A DNA stretch of 64,000 bases from an uncultured Planctomycetota bacterium (GCA_903901045.1 CAIUPP010000121.1:1-64000); one strand, 5' to 3'. Shown: positions 17,801 to 25,843, counted from the first letter of the stretch. Program-made: numbers and translations. Notes: generated by a model not told the origin, from the letters alone.

Positions 17801-17967
17801 GTCTCGTAGAGGGCGGCGAGAACCTCCGTCCTTGGATGGAACGTTTCCGGGGCATGACGCCGCAGATTCGCGCAGCGTGTGAATTCCTCAGTGCGAGACA
17901 GCCGCGTTTTGCCGATGGTTGTCAAAAGATTTTGAAGTATATCGAGGTAACGCCGTTGTTCGGATAG
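14869..17967 (+). CDS. DUF1156 adenine-type DNA methyltransferase (PglXI-like)
   Basis: The 1032-residue protein opens with the DUF1156 pattern (KPIYQMHKWFARRASCVFRA, about residues 26-45). It has the AdoMet-binding motif VLDPFMGGGTTVVEAL at about 93-108 and the catalytic ITDPPYSDNVNYAEL near 633-647. Motif I before DPPY is the alpha/gamma order of amino-methyltransferases, so N6-adenine (or N4-cytosine) methylation is expected. Between them, residues about 170-385 contain some eight CxxC pairs (CPCCGN, CPKCSK, CPWCSA, CPHCQV, CPTCMQ, CPHCGK, CPTCGN), a large zinc-ribbon array probably for target recognition. In BREX type 3 a comparable enzyme (PglXI) marks self DNA. Start overlaps the glycosylase-like gene. 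Confidence 0.88.
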   Translation: MSRQQKWAIEDSFPIVEINRLAVPERNSFKPIYQMHKWFARRASCVFRAILLGCLKPLPVDADGNPTKSGAQVIMDEFYKDHTRDPHTNGKVVLDPFMGGGTTVVEALRLGCKVIGIDLNPVAWFIVKTETTPVDVDVLQRAFDDLANRTVPWSGKTVKQTLLDLYKTTCPCCGNADADIIYAFWAKSAICTDPTCRKQVRLVSDYVVAAKQPSIRYVQDVTCPKCSKTFDWEIEPASLIAESSLTVVNNTDGAGVGRGNKRWAFSAEEPVDCPWCSASVKPRLSHGRARAVRKKVPLTVLFCPHCQVVWQYRGTVPDRVSCPTCMQAYEPAKGNVLENGKFVCPHCGKKDAILNSIRSLPSDDLLPTSMYAIQGYCPTCGNGDENGEDDKESTVETDLWATAVVSRTASKPDAGESHRCRLAKSGGKFFKRIAPADLDLYAHASGTWEQHKGHLSHPKSEIPDGQETHRLLEHHYRRWHQLFGPRQLLAASTVLRGIEQESCAPVRDLLLCAFSNMLEANNVFTRNRPTRNSPGGTAAAGIFSRHDYQPKATFSEQNVWGGVSGSNTIVNRMTILYEGLRHASHPWDTKIVGDDQRRERVVTNETVGRGNQPILIAGDSREALAAEAIPCAAVITDPPYSDNVNYAELSDFFYVWLRLILAKESPAFAPEYTPKTQEIITNRTRGLSDDDFRRGLQTVFQLSAQGLSADGLLIFTFHHSAGSTWEVLLQALCDGGWGIEAVYPIHAESEVSLHLMDKGGAISYDLIHVCRRQQNAAVESRSWAGIRQEIRRRARQEIETIERGRYGNEPLSPADVNIILIGKCLELYSRHYGHVLDHQGNNVPLHDALEAIRMEVDQLVSREQPLPSELADIDPLSYVYLVCLSSYTSEIKSDELHKFTRGVIEPAELLDAGLIIKGRVGRGRSYEIKSPAERFAELQEKFTQPAGLAQATIPGLEVAAHAQAGNILFIDYVHFLLGLVEGGENLRPWMERFRGMTPQIRAACEFLSARQPRFADGCQKILKYIEVTPLFG

Positions 17968-17977
17968 GGAGAGACCC

Positions 17978-18406
17978 ATGCCGGGTTACATGCTGATGGA
18001 ACTGGCTAACATGAAGCCGCACAAGCCAATGGGAATTGTGCCAGCGGAAAACGTGATCGGCATTCTCGATTTCCTGCGGGAACTTGAGGAAGAGCCCTTT
18101 CCATTTTCCCGACTATCGAAATGGCAGGTGCTTGGCCTGGAGGAAGTCCTATTTGCCGCCCATCCCCAAGAAGAAATCGCCGTGGAGATTCACACGCGCC
18201 TGAACAAGGCCGCCAGTGACCTGGAGAGGCGTTTGCTAGAGGTGCAAGTCGTCTTTACGGGTGAAATTGTCCGTGGGGCGGACACCACGGTCCGATATCG
18301 TGGTAGTACGCTGCCAGTTCACCTCATATTCAACCATCCGCCGCGCAGAGAGGATTCTCACGGCAATTCGTTCTATCCGATGGAGTTCCATCTGAGTAGT
18401 CCATGA
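17978..18406 (+). CDS. small unknown protein of the defence operon
   Basis: I do not recognise this 142-residue protein. It is acidic and helical in its first two thirds (FLRELEEEPFPFSRLSKWQV) and ends in a beta-rich part (VHLIFNHPPR ... YPMEFHLSS). No catalytic motif is seen. It lies 10 bp after the methyltransferase and its stop overlaps the helicase start (ATGA), so it is surely co-translated with the helicase and probably a partner of it. The initiating ATG at 17978 follows GGGAGAGACCC; later in-frame ATGs (MLMELANM) are alternatives. Confidence 0.65.
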   Translation: MPGYMLMELANMKPHKPMGIVPAENVIGILDFLRELEEEPFPFSRLSKWQVLGLEEVLFAAHPQEEIAVEIHTRLNKAASDLERRLLEVQVVFTGEIVRGADTTVRYRGSTLPVHLIFNHPPRREDSHGNSFYPMEFHLSSP

Positions 18407-21222
18407 CGAAACAGTATGAAGTCTCCGAAAACCAGTGGGTTCGCGTGACCGGACGAGACGATCTCGGCACGGGTGAGGTACTCCGCGTTCGCCAAGCCGG
18501 CAGGATCGCCGAAGCTGATGTCGCCTTTGAAAGTATGGACGGACGGCGGCTGACGACATTCCCTCTAAACCGTCTGGAGCCCGTGCCGGACATCTGGACG
18601 CGACTCGAACACGGTCCGTACGACGCGCCAGGCGATTTTCTGCTGAAGCAGTTGGCACTTCAGCTTCCTTTACACAACAGCGGCGGGGAACTATCGAACA
18701 GCCGGACGGACCTTTTGCCCCATCAGATCCTCCTGACTCACGACGTAGTCGCTGCCGACCGGCGCCGCCTCTTGATCGCCGACGATGTGGGTCTCGGCAA
18801 GACCATCGAAACGGGTATGGTCATCCGGGAGTTGATAAGCCGCAACCTGGCGCAACGTGTGTTGATTGTCTGCCCCGCCGGACTCGTGAAGAACTGGCAA
18901 CGTGAACTCCGGGACTGCTTCCGCATGGTCTTCGAGATTCTTGGCATTGACTTCCAGGACAGCACGATGTCCTGGGAAACCCGTCATCGTGTGATTGCTT
19001 CCATTGACACCCTGAAGCAGCCTCGAAGGATGGAGCGTTTGTTGAGCGGTCCAAACTGGGATGTGGTCGTGTTCGATGAAGCACACCACTTGACCAGGAA
19101 GCGATACGGGCGGAAGACAGAGACAACGCAGAATTATAAGCTGTCGGAGGCGATCCGCGGCCACACGCGTGACCTGCTGTTCTTGTCGGCCACTCCACAC
19201 CAAGGCGATGCATTCCAGTTCTGGTCGCTGATTCAACTCTTGGATGATAGCCTGTTTGAGTCCCCGGAAGCGATGTTGGACCATCGGGGGTTGCTCAACC
19301 GAGTGATGATCCGGCGAATTAAGCGTGAAGTTACATACGCAGACGGTACGCCTGTGTTCATGCGTCGGCAGGTCACTTCCGAACGATTCCAGCTTGCGGC
19401 AAGGGAGCGGGTATTCTATGAACGTCTGACCGAATACTTGCGCGAGGGATACGGCGTGGCCGGCGTGGGACAGAACCGCACAACCTCCGGCCAGCGGGCG
19501 GTTGGATTCGTAATGACTGCCTTCCAGAAAATCATGTCCAGTAGTCCGCGAGCAATAAGACAAGCCCTGCGGCGGCGCCTGCTCGTGTTGCTGCTGCATG
19601 AGCAGATGGCGCTGGAGTTAAGACGCGCTCATGGTCGGAGCGACGAGGCGCTTCCCAGGAGAATTATGGAATTTCAGGACGAGATGCGCTCGTTGGCGGC
19701 GCAGATATTGTCCTTGCCCGTTGGCCAGGCACAGTGGGTCGAGGCGGACGCCTACATTGCCCAGATGAAGCAGAAACTGGCAAGGAAAGCTAATGGAACG
19801 GAACAGACCTCCTGGGCGCTGGACGGCGACGAAGATGCAGAGGACGCCGTCCTGGCCGAGGCCAACATTCCAAATGAATCGAAAATTGTGAGAGAACTGC
19901 TGCGCATTGTGCCGGATGGGACGGACCGTAAGTTCGACACACTGGTGCGAGCCATTGAACAACTCCGAGGCGGCAGTCAAGATGAGCGATTTGTCATCTT
20001 CACGCAGTATCGAGAGACGCTCGAATTCCTGCGGGAGGAGTTGGGGAAACTATACGGCGGACAGAACATCGCAACGATCAAAGGAGGGCCGCTCGAAGAT
20101 AAGATCGCATCCGTCGAGGAGTTCTGGCGACCTGACGGAGCGCGATTTCTCGTCAGTACTTCAGCGGGCGGTGAAGGCATCAATCTCCAAGTCTGCCACA
20201 TCCTGTTCAACTACGACTTGCCCTGGAACCCGATGGCCATCGAACAGCGAATCGGGCGTATTCATCGGTACGGTCAGCAGGACACCGTACAAGTCTACAA
20301 TCTTGTGGCCGAGGATACGGTCGAGCAACGCATCTATGACCTGCTCGAGGAGAAGCTTCTGGACATTGCCCGCACTATAGGGAAGGTGGATCCGGTGTCA
20401 GGCAACGTGGTCGAAGACTTCCGAAGTGATATCCTCGGATTCCTTGGTTCTGCCCCGAATTACCAGGATCTATACAAGCGGGCCGTACTGGATCGCGACT
20501 ACCAGCGGACGGCTGAAGAGCTCGAGAAAATGATCCAGACTGCTACTGTGGCGAGCCAGGCACTGCAGAACCTGTCGCAGGATCTGACCGCCTTCAACCT
20601 GGAGTACTATCGGAAGCTCCAGGGCGAGTTGACGTTGCAAGACCTAAGGACGTTCGCGGAAAACGGTATCCTGCGCCTCGGAGGCAGTTTCATCACGGAT
20701 GGCGATTTTGTGCGCATCGAGACGCCGCAAGCGTTGCGAAGATACCCGAACGTGGCCGCAAGATACGACACGGCCTGTTTCCGCCGGGATGTCGCCATGC
20801 GGAGGAAGAATGCCGACCTGATAGGCATCGGTCATCCGCTTGTAGATGCGCTGATCGCCCACTTCTCAGGCGCGGCTTGGCCCGGTGAGGTTTCAGTCAT
20901 GTATCCGGAGGAGCCGACGCAAGCAGTCTCCATTCGGTATGTGTTGGAAGCCAGCATGGAAGACGGCACCACGCGGCGCAGATACGAATCGGTTCTGACC
21001 GGCACGGATGGCTCTTGGCGAACCAGCAACGCGAAGCAGGATGTGGCGGCCTTGTCGGAGCCGAAGGCGTCTTCGCCAAGACCCATCGGCCCGAACGTGG
21101 AAGCGATCCGCGTGCGGGTGGAGAGTGCCATCAGCGACGCCGAGTCCCAGTTCCGCGCCGAACACAACGGCGTGCAGTCTATTCGAAGCCGTGTTACGGG
21201 CGTTGCAGGCATGGGAGCCTAG
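18403..21222 (+). CDS. SNF2-family helicase/translocase (DrmD/BrxHII-like)
   Basis: The 939-residue protein has all SNF2 ATPase motifs: motif I ADDVGLGKTIETG (about 125-137), motif II DEAHH (about 225), motif III SATPHQGD (about 262), and in the second RecA lobe VSTSAGGEGINLQ (about 583-595) and QRIGRIHRYGQ (about 615). The N-terminal 70 residues form a small beta domain (VRVTGRDDLGTGEVLRVR), as in helicases of DISARM (DrmD) and type 3/5 BREX. Such enzymes translocate on double-stranded DNA and are thought to sense or displace phage DNA. The gene overlaps the upstream one by 4 nt and ends the tightly coupled part of the operon; a 59-bp gap follows. Confidence 0.88.
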   Translation: MTKQYEVSENQWVRVTGRDDLGTGEVLRVRQAGRIAEADVAFESMDGRRLTTFPLNRLEPVPDIWTRLEHGPYDAPGDFLLKQLALQLPLHNSGGELSNSRTDLLPHQILLTHDVVAADRRRLLIADDVGLGKTIETGMVIRELISRNLAQRVLIVCPAGLVKNWQRELRDCFRMVFEILGIDFQDSTMSWETRHRVIASIDTLKQPRRMERLLSGPNWDVVVFDEAHHLTRKRYGRKTETTQNYKLSEAIRGHTRDLLFLSATPHQGDAFQFWSLIQLLDDSLFESPEAMLDHRGLLNRVMIRRIKREVTYADGTPVFMRRQVTSERFQLAARERVFYERLTEYLREGYGVAGVGQNRTTSGQRAVGFVMTAFQKIMSSSPRAIRQALRRRLLVLLLHEQMALELRRAHGRSDEALPRRIMEFQDEMRSLAAQILSLPVGQAQWVEADAYIAQMKQKLARKANGTEQTSWALDGDEDAEDAVLAEANIPNESKIVRELLRIVPDGTDRKFDTLVRAIEQLRGGSQDERFVIFTQYRETLEFLREELGKLYGGQNIATIKGGPLEDKIASVEEFWRPDGARFLVSTSAGGEGINLQVCHILFNYDLPWNPMAIEQRIGRIHRYGQQDTVQVYNLVAEDTVEQRIYDLLEEKLLDIARTIGKVDPVSGNVVEDFRSDILGFLGSAPNYQDLYKRAVLDRDYQRTAEELEKMIQTATVASQALQNLSQDLTAFNLEYYRKLQGELTLQDLRTFAENGILRLGGSFITDGDFVRIETPQALRRYPNVAARYDTACFRRDVAMRRKNADLIGIGHPLVDALIAHFSGAAWPGEVSVMYPEEPTQAVSIRYVLEASMEDGTTRRRYESVLTGTDGSWRTSNAKQDVAALSEPKASSPRPIGPNVEAIRVRVESAISDAESQFRAEHNGVQSIRSRVTGVAGMGA

Positions 21223-21281
21223 TCGCTGTGGGCCACATTTGCTGAGAGCACCATACGGACGACACGGAGGAGGGTGACGAA

Positions 21282-21479
21282 ATGGCAGACGCGGTGACTA
21301 CAGGCCAAGAAGGCAAACAGAAGACCAAGCTAGAAGAGGTATTGGAGAAACTTACGCTTTCAGCAGACAACCCCTTACACAAGCGCCTGATCCAAGCTTA
21401 CAAGGGCAGTGATCCCCAGAGTGCCGTCGTTAGCGAGTTCTCAAAAAGTGTCAGTGAGGTTGCGCGCGGTGAAACTTAG
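21282..21479 (+). CDS. small acidic partner of the downstream ATPase
   Basis: This 65-residue ORF has a good SD (GGAGGGTGACGA) and an amphipathic helical character (KLEEVLEKLTLSADNPLHKR). Its 3' end overlaps the GTG start of the ATPase gene by 11 nt, which suggests translational coupling and a complex with it. No family is recognised. Small helical proteins often accompany SMC/RecF-like defence ATPases, which fits the context. Confidence 0.6.
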   Translation: MADAVTTGQEGKQKTKLEEVLEKLTLSADNPLHKRLIQAYKGSDPQSAVVSEFSKSVSEVARGET

Positions 21480-23988
21480 GCAACTGACAGTCCAAGGCTT
21501 TCGCGGCTTCAACGAAGCCCAGACGGTCTTCCTCAACGAGAAACTCACACTCATTTACGCCCCAAACAGTTACGGAAAGACCAGCATTTCCGAGGCTCTT
21601 GAATGGCTTCTGTACAAGATTACGTCCCGCGTCGAGAGAGCGGATTATTCCAAAGACGAATACAAGGACTGCTATCGCAATCGACACTTCCCGGAGACAG
21701 GTGCGCCCTACGTCGAGGCCATAATCAGCCACGACGGCAAAGACTTTTTGTGCCGGGCTGAACTCTCAGCGGACAACACAGCCATCCTTTACCTCGACGG
21801 GAAAGGGATTGAATACTGGCCCTTCCTGAAGGGATATGCTGCCGCACAGAAGCCATTCATACTGCAACACGCCCTAAAGAACCTGCTGCTGGCAACTCCA
21901 GACGAACGCTTTCAGGGTTTCGCCGCACTTCTGGGTCTTAAAGATCTGGATAAACTCCAGTCAGACTTTACGTCGTTCTGCACCAAGCCGGAAGTACACC
22001 TCCCCCCCGAAGCTGTGTCACTTTGCAGGACTGCCGAGGCCACACTTGGGCGAGCAAATGCCCAAACAGGGCTCACGCAAATAACGAAAGCGTTCAAGAA
22101 GGGGCTCCCTGGGCTCAAGGATGCCTTTGCGGAAATCCGGCGCGAGTGTCGCGATCGTGTACCTGCGGGCACCACTGAGGATGCGATCCTCCCATCCCTG
22201 TTGAAGATCCGCGAGGATGCTACTGCAAAGCTCTTTTCAGGGAAGGTCTCCGTTGAGGTGTTCGAAGAAAAGGAATTGGCGGCCTTCGTAACAGCTGACA
22301 AGCTCCTTGTAACCACCATTGTGAATACCTTCACCAAGGACTACCTCAGCCTCGCCGGGCTGAAGACAGTCAGCAACATCCAAGAGAAGGCAAAGTTCTT
22401 TGACATCGGGTCCCAACTGTTGCAGTCTTCAGCTGAAACCTGTCCCTTCTGCGGCCAACGAATTGACGCAAGCAGAAGAAGGTACATTGAGGCCGAGAAA
22501 ACCAGGGCGCTTGCAGATGGGCATGCTTGCTCGGACCTTCTGAGCAAGCGCGATGTAGTCCTCAAAACGCTGCGTGCTGTGAAAGCGAACGCTGCTGATC
22601 ATCTCGAACGGCACATCGCGAAGTGTTCAAGCGTCTTGTGGGCGGAACAGAATCTCCCGAAACTGAGAGAGATTTTTGGCACAAAGCATGTTGCTCATTA
22701 CGAGGCGGTTGCATCCGCACTCCCAAAGATCAAAGCTGTTCGTTCCCAGGCAACGTGCGCCCACGAGACAGTTCGGGCGGCAATCAGGGCGACTGAGGAG
22801 ACCATTGAGCAAGGGACACATGACCTGCGCACTGTTGAAGAAGTCGGAAAAGCGCTTGTCACGCTGGCCGCGGCCTGCCGCGAGATGCGCTCCCTTCTTA
22901 CATCGGTCTCGCCGGCCTTGCGTGACGCACAACTAGTCCTTCAGCACGAACTCGATGTCTTGGCCGGGACGGAAGATGTTGCCGTGCTGATCGACCTCAT
23001 CGAGAAGCCGCATATCATCGAGAAGCACTTCCGGATCAGAAGCATGCTCGACAGCACCAAAGACCTGCGGAAACTAGTCGACCAAACGATAGCGCAGATC
23101 GTCCTTGATGCAATCAGTTCCGAACTAACAGCTGATGTCATGTCTTGGTATGAGCAGATTCGCACAACTGGCGATCCAGATGTTCACTTCTCCGGCTTCG
23201 ACATGGAGCGTACGGCGGCAGGCACGCTCAAGGCGCGACGGGTTCGTGTGAATGCCCAGTCTTACGGAAAGGACTTGGCAAGTGCAGTGTCCTCTCTGAG
23301 TGAGTCAAAGCTTAATGCTTTGGGGTTGTGCGTCAGTATCGCCGCCAACCTGAAAGGTCAGTCGCCTTATGAATTCCTAGTCATAGATGACCCGATCCAG
23401 TCCTGGGATGCCGAGCACGAGACACAGTTCATCAGCGTGCTGCGCAACCTAATCGAACGAGGCAAGCAAATCGTACTGCTTTCACATAACCAACGCTGGC
23501 TGGAACAAGTTCGCGCTGGATTGCGCTCCGTGAACGGATGGTACTACGAGATCACCGGTTACGACGCCAAGGGACCGCACATGATACAGATTCCTTGGGC
23601 CAAGATTGATGAACGCCTGAAGGAAGTCGACGCGATCACAAAGGACATCAGTGCCAATAGCATAAGGATTCAGCAGGGCGAGGAAGAGATCAGGATTCTC
23701 GTATGTGAGGTAGCTGCGGAGATATGCCAGAAAGTGAAGGCTGAGCGGAAGGACCCCAACAATCTGAACGCTGACAAGGTGCGCAAGATGCTCACAGAAT
23801 GTGGCGTAGATGTCGGCCTTATCGATCGCATCCACAAGACCTTCTCAACGACCGACGATTCGCATCATGCAGCCCCCGCATATGCTCCGAATAGAGAACG
23901 ACTGCGACAATACCAAGGCTATGTCAACGAACTGCTCCTCGTCCTGAAGCGCCACAATGAGTCCTCTGGCCCGGAAAAACGCCTCTGA
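21469..23988 (+). CDS. RecF/SMC-like ATPase with zinc-hook-like motif
   Basis: The N-terminus VKLRQLTVQGFRGF with Walker A APNSYGKTS (about residues 31-39) and the C-terminal FLVIDDPIQSWD (about 637-648) plus IVLLSHNQRW are the two halves of an ABC/SMC-type ATPase. A helical middle carries CPFCGQRI near 325, a possible zinc hook or metal knuckle. The 839-residue size resembles defence ATPases of the overcoming-lysogenisation/RloC/Lamassu style, but I see no fused nuclease domain. The C-terminal segment TTDDSHHAAPAYAP is unexplained. I chose GTG at 21469, the conserved beta-strand start after GAGG, rather than the track's ATG at 21409. It may end the BREX-like operon or form a two-gene system with the preceding small gene. 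Confidence 0.75.
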   Translation: MKLRQLTVQGFRGFNEAQTVFLNEKLTLIYAPNSYGKTSISEALEWLLYKITSRVERADYSKDEYKDCYRNRHFPETGAPYVEAIISHDGKDFLCRAELSADNTAILYLDGKGIEYWPFLKGYAAAQKPFILQHALKNLLLATPDERFQGFAALLGLKDLDKLQSDFTSFCTKPEVHLPPEAVSLCRTAEATLGRANAQTGLTQITKAFKKGLPGLKDAFAEIRRECRDRVPAGTTEDAILPSLLKIREDATAKLFSGKVSVEVFEEKELAAFVTADKLLVTTIVNTFTKDYLSLAGLKTVSNIQEKAKFFDIGSQLLQSSAETCPFCGQRIDASRRRYIEAEKTRALADGHACSDLLSKRDVVLKTLRAVKANAADHLERHIAKCSSVLWAEQNLPKLREIFGTKHVAHYEAVASALPKIKAVRSQATCAHETVRAAIRATEETIEQGTHDLRTVEEVGKALVTLAAACREMRSLLTSVSPALRDAQLVLQHELDVLAGTEDVAVLIDLIEKPHIIEKHFRIRSMLDSTKDLRKLVDQTIAQIVLDAISSELTADVMSWYEQIRTTGDPDVHFSGFDMERTAAGTLKARRVRVNAQSYGKDLASAVSSLSESKLNALGLCVSIAANLKGQSPYEFLVIDDPIQSWDAEHETQFISVLRNLIERGKQIVLLSHNQRWLEQVRAGLRSVNGWYYEITGYDAKGPHMIQIPWAKIDERLKEVDAITKDISANSIRIQQGEEEIRILVCEVAAEICQKVKAERKDPNNLNADKVRKMLTECGVDVGLIDRIHKTFSTTDDSHHAAPAYAPNRERLRQYQGYVNELLLVLKRHNESSGPEKRL

Positions 23989-24308
23989 AGAACACGCCTT
24001 CGGCGCAGTGATGGCACACCGTGCCCTCATGCTCCCCAACAACGGGAGAACCTTCCTAGGTCTTATACCGTTTCACACCATATCAACCGCTCTTCGGTGT
24101 TCTATAATCACGGAGCCCCCCCCGGGATTCACTCGCGTTCGCCCGTCCGGTCTTCCCTTCGCTCTGGGTCAGAGCCGTGTCGGCCTTTCCCTTGAGCTTC
24201 ATCCCTCGCTTCACACCTCGCCGTTGCCGGCGACGCATGGAAGGATCAGGGACAACTTCGGGCAGAAAGTTGGCCTCGCAGCGCTCAACATGCAACCTCA
24301 CATCGCGG

Positions 24309-24323
24309 CGAAAAGCTTATAAG
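24309..24323 (+). promoter_or_regulatory. archaeal-type BRE/TATA box, distal to the integrase
   Basis: CGAAAAGCTTATAAG matches the box seen repeatedly in this block (GAAAGCTTTATAAG). It lies about 90 bp upstream of the integrase ATG. No start codon sits at the leaderless distance, so it would give a longer leader or serve a transcript I cannot see. Confidence 0.4.
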
Positions 24324-24354
24324 AAAGACTCAACTCTCACTTCTCCCCCCGAAC

Positions 24355-24372
24355 CGAAAGATTTTTATATTG
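24355..24372 (+). promoter_or_regulatory. archaeal-type BRE/TATA box of the integrase
   Basis: CGAAAGATTTTTATATTG: a purine-rich BRE-like stretch followed by an AT-rich TATA element, centred about 42 bp before the ATG at 24408. An in-frame GTG (24399) lies about 33 bp away and could be the true start. No SD precedes the ATG. Confidence 0.55.
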
Positions 24373-24407
24373 TCGCTTATTCACATTTGGACCCAAGTGT
24401 GAAAAAA

Positions 24408-25187
24408 ATGACGGAAAATGCCTTTGCCCCAAGCGTAGAACAACCGCCCGAAGCGGCCAAAACGACGAATGTGAAATCTTCTCGAAAATACGACCGTTTT
24501 GGCGAGACGATACGGTACCTGACCTTACAGGAACTCCAGCAACTCTTCGACTGCGCGGACAAGTATCGCGAGAAACTCATGTTTCAGATGATCTACGAAC
24601 TCGGATGCCGGGTCGGCGAGTTCGTCCGAATCCAACTCAAACACCTCAACTTCTCCCGTTCCACGATCCTTTTTCCGGAAGAGAACACCAAGACACGGCA
24701 CCGGCGGTTCAGTTGCCTTCCGGTGGGATTGATGAACGAGGTGAAGAGCATGCTCAAAGCGGATGGATGGATGTCGAAGCGGGATGAGAAGCTCAAGGAT
24801 GAGGAACTGTATCTTTTCCATCCGCCCGGCCATCCCAACTCTCACTATTCCGAAAACCGCATCCGCCAGATCTTCCTGAAGTACGCACGAAAGGCGGGGC
24901 TGGACCGGGAGTATGGACGCGACGCGAAGGGGCGGCGGCTACATCAGTTCACGGTCCACAGTTTGAGACATTCACATTGCTCTTTGTACGTCCATATCTA
25001 CAAGGTGCCCCTGTCCATCGTCCAGAAGCAGGTCGGCCATCGCAGCCTGAAGACAACCAGCGTCTACCTCAATCCGTCGGACGAACTCATCGCGCAAGCC
25101 TACTCCGAGGCGCGTCAGGCCCCGAGACCCGAAAGGAAGCCTACCGGCAGCTTTATAAAGGGCCGATCCGTCCCCATTGCAGAATGA
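24408..25187 (+). CDS. tyrosine recombinase/integrase (XerA/phage-integrase type)
   Basis: The 259-residue protein contains the catalytic pattern of tyrosine recombinases: Arg in YELGCRVGEFVR (about residue 68), HSLRHSH (about 184-190), the histidine of VGHRSLKTTS (about 210) and the nucleophile in TSVYLN (about 220). It lacks an obvious full SAM-like core-binding domain, so it is short, as are many archaeal XerA/SSV-like integrases. Upstream in-frame sequence is not family-like, so I start at 24408. It has an archaeal-type TATA box and no SD. It would integrate or excise the surrounding element. Its stop overlaps the next small gene (ATGA). Confidence 0.8.
   Translation: MTENAFAPSVEQPPEAAKTTNVKSSRKYDRFGETIRYLTLQELQQLFDCADKYREKLMFQMIYELGCRVGEFVRIQLKHLNFSRSTILFPEENTKTRHRRFSCLPVGLMNEVKSMLKADGWMSKRDEKLKDEELYLFHPPGHPNSHYSENRIRQIFLKYARKAGLDREYGRDAKGRRLHQFTVHSLRHSHCSLYVHIYKVPLSIVQKQVGHRSLKTTSVYLNPSDELIAQAYSEARQAPRPERKPTGSFIKGRSVPIAE
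25148..25160 (+). promoter_or_regulatory. archaeal-type TATA box at leaderless distance
   Basis: CAGCTTTATAAAG inside the 3' end of the integrase gene. The TTTATAAA core is centred 28 bp before the ATG at 25184, which has no SD. This is the spacing of an archaeal leaderless promoter. Confidence 0.6.
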
Positions 25188-25369
25188 CAGCAGACGAATA
25201 CGCCATCAACGGCGAACTTGAAGGGATCATCGAGAAGATGGAGGAGGTCCGCGATACCGTCGAGGAGGTTCTGGGTGACTTGGTGGAAATCGAGGAAGCG
25301 CAGCGGCTGTACCGAGACCCGGATGCCTACGACCATTCGTCCTATCTGGAAGGCAACGGGAACGAATGA
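25184..25369 (+). CDS. small acidic coiled-coil protein
   Basis: The 61-residue protein is strongly acidic and helical (ELEGIIEKMEEVRDTVEEVL), with heptad-like spacing suggesting a short coiled coil, and ends in a hydrophilic tail (YDHSSYLEGNGNE). Function is unknown. It overlaps the integrase stop by 4 nt but also has its own TATA-like box at 25151-25160 and no SD, as expected for leaderless translation. Small acidic proteins next to integrases can be recombination directionality factors or regulators; that is a guess. Confidence 0.6.
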   Translation: MTADEYAINGELEGIIEKMEEVRDTVEEVLGDLVEIEEAQRLYRDPDAYDHSSYLEGNGNE

Positions 25370-25372
25370 GCA

Positions 25373-25386
25373 CAAAGCTTATATAC
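25373..25386 (+). promoter_or_regulatory. archaeal-type BRE/TATA box at leaderless distance
   Basis: CAAAGCTTATATAC. The CTTATATA core is centred about 26 bp before the ATG at 25407. The interval is C/T-rich (GCTGCTTTCTTTTTTG) and has no SD. Confidence 0.65.
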
Positions 25387-25406
25387 CCCCGCTGCTTTCT
25401 TTTTTG

Positions 25407-25733
25407 ATGAATCACGAACTGACGAATGCTCTTCAGGAAGCTGAGCACTCGTTGAAGGAGACCGAGACGCTTCTGGCTTGGCGCGAGTTGGAGATCAGCG
25501 AGCGACGCGCGGGGTGCGATTTCTGGCTTGCAGCCGGCGGCGCGACGCCCCAAGAGTTGAAAGTGCAGTTGGGCAGATTCTTCGCTCTTTTTTTCTCCAT
25601 CCACGAATACATACAGACGCGCCCGCGCACGACGCGCAGGAAACCCAACGAGCGCCTTCAAGAATTATGGAAGCGGTTCCGGGCTTTGGAGCTTCGCATG
25701 GTCAAGCCCGGCGTCATCCCGTCGGGCGCGTAG
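25407..25733 (+). CDS. hypothetical helical protein of the archaeal-type block
   Basis: The 108-residue protein is predicted to be mostly helical (ALQEAEHSLKETETLLAWRE, then RLQELWKRFRALELRMVKPG) with a basic stretch in the middle (RPRTTRRKPNER) that could contact nucleic acid. No family is recognised. It begins exactly at leaderless distance from its TATA box and has no ribosome site. It lies between the integrase and the Orc1/Cdc6 gene, so a role in replication or maintenance of the element is possible but unproven. Confidence 0.6.
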   Translation: MNHELTNALQEAEHSLKETETLLAWRELEISERRAGCDFWLAAGGATPQELKVQLGRFFALFFSIHEYIQTRPRTTRRKPNERLQELWKRFRALELRMVKPGVIPSGA

Positions 25734-25787
25734 ACTACGACCGCACGTGTCCAGCCGTGGCGGCAGACGGATTCCGGCCCGCATGAC

Positions 25788-25803
25788 CGAAAGCTTTATA
25801 AGG
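25788..25803 (+). promoter_or_regulatory. archaeal-type BRE/TATA box of the orc1/cdc6 gene
   Basis: CGAAAGCTTTATAAGG, the best example of the box in this block. Its core is centred about 46 bp before the ATG at 25844, giving a leader of about 20 nt with a weak GGAG. Confidence 0.65.
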
Positions 25804-25843
25804 ACAGGGCGCGCTTTAAGCGTGCAGTGGAGTTTGCACGAAC

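Larger units (their letters stand above)
23989..24407. other. junction between the defence operon and the archaeal-type block
   Basis: No gene is supported. The integrase frame extends back to 24177 but without family-like sequence. The right part contains two BRE/TATA-like boxes (24309, 24355). The left boundary of the archaeal-type element probably lies here, but I could not find a matching direct repeat at the right side by eye. Confidence 0.5.

Noticed and set aside
18691-19599. 302-aa reverse ORF
   Set aside because: Antisense of the SNF2 helicase core motifs.
24083-24301. 72-aa reverse ORF rich in Arg/Lys
   Set aside because: No ribosome site, no recognisable domain, and located in the element junction.
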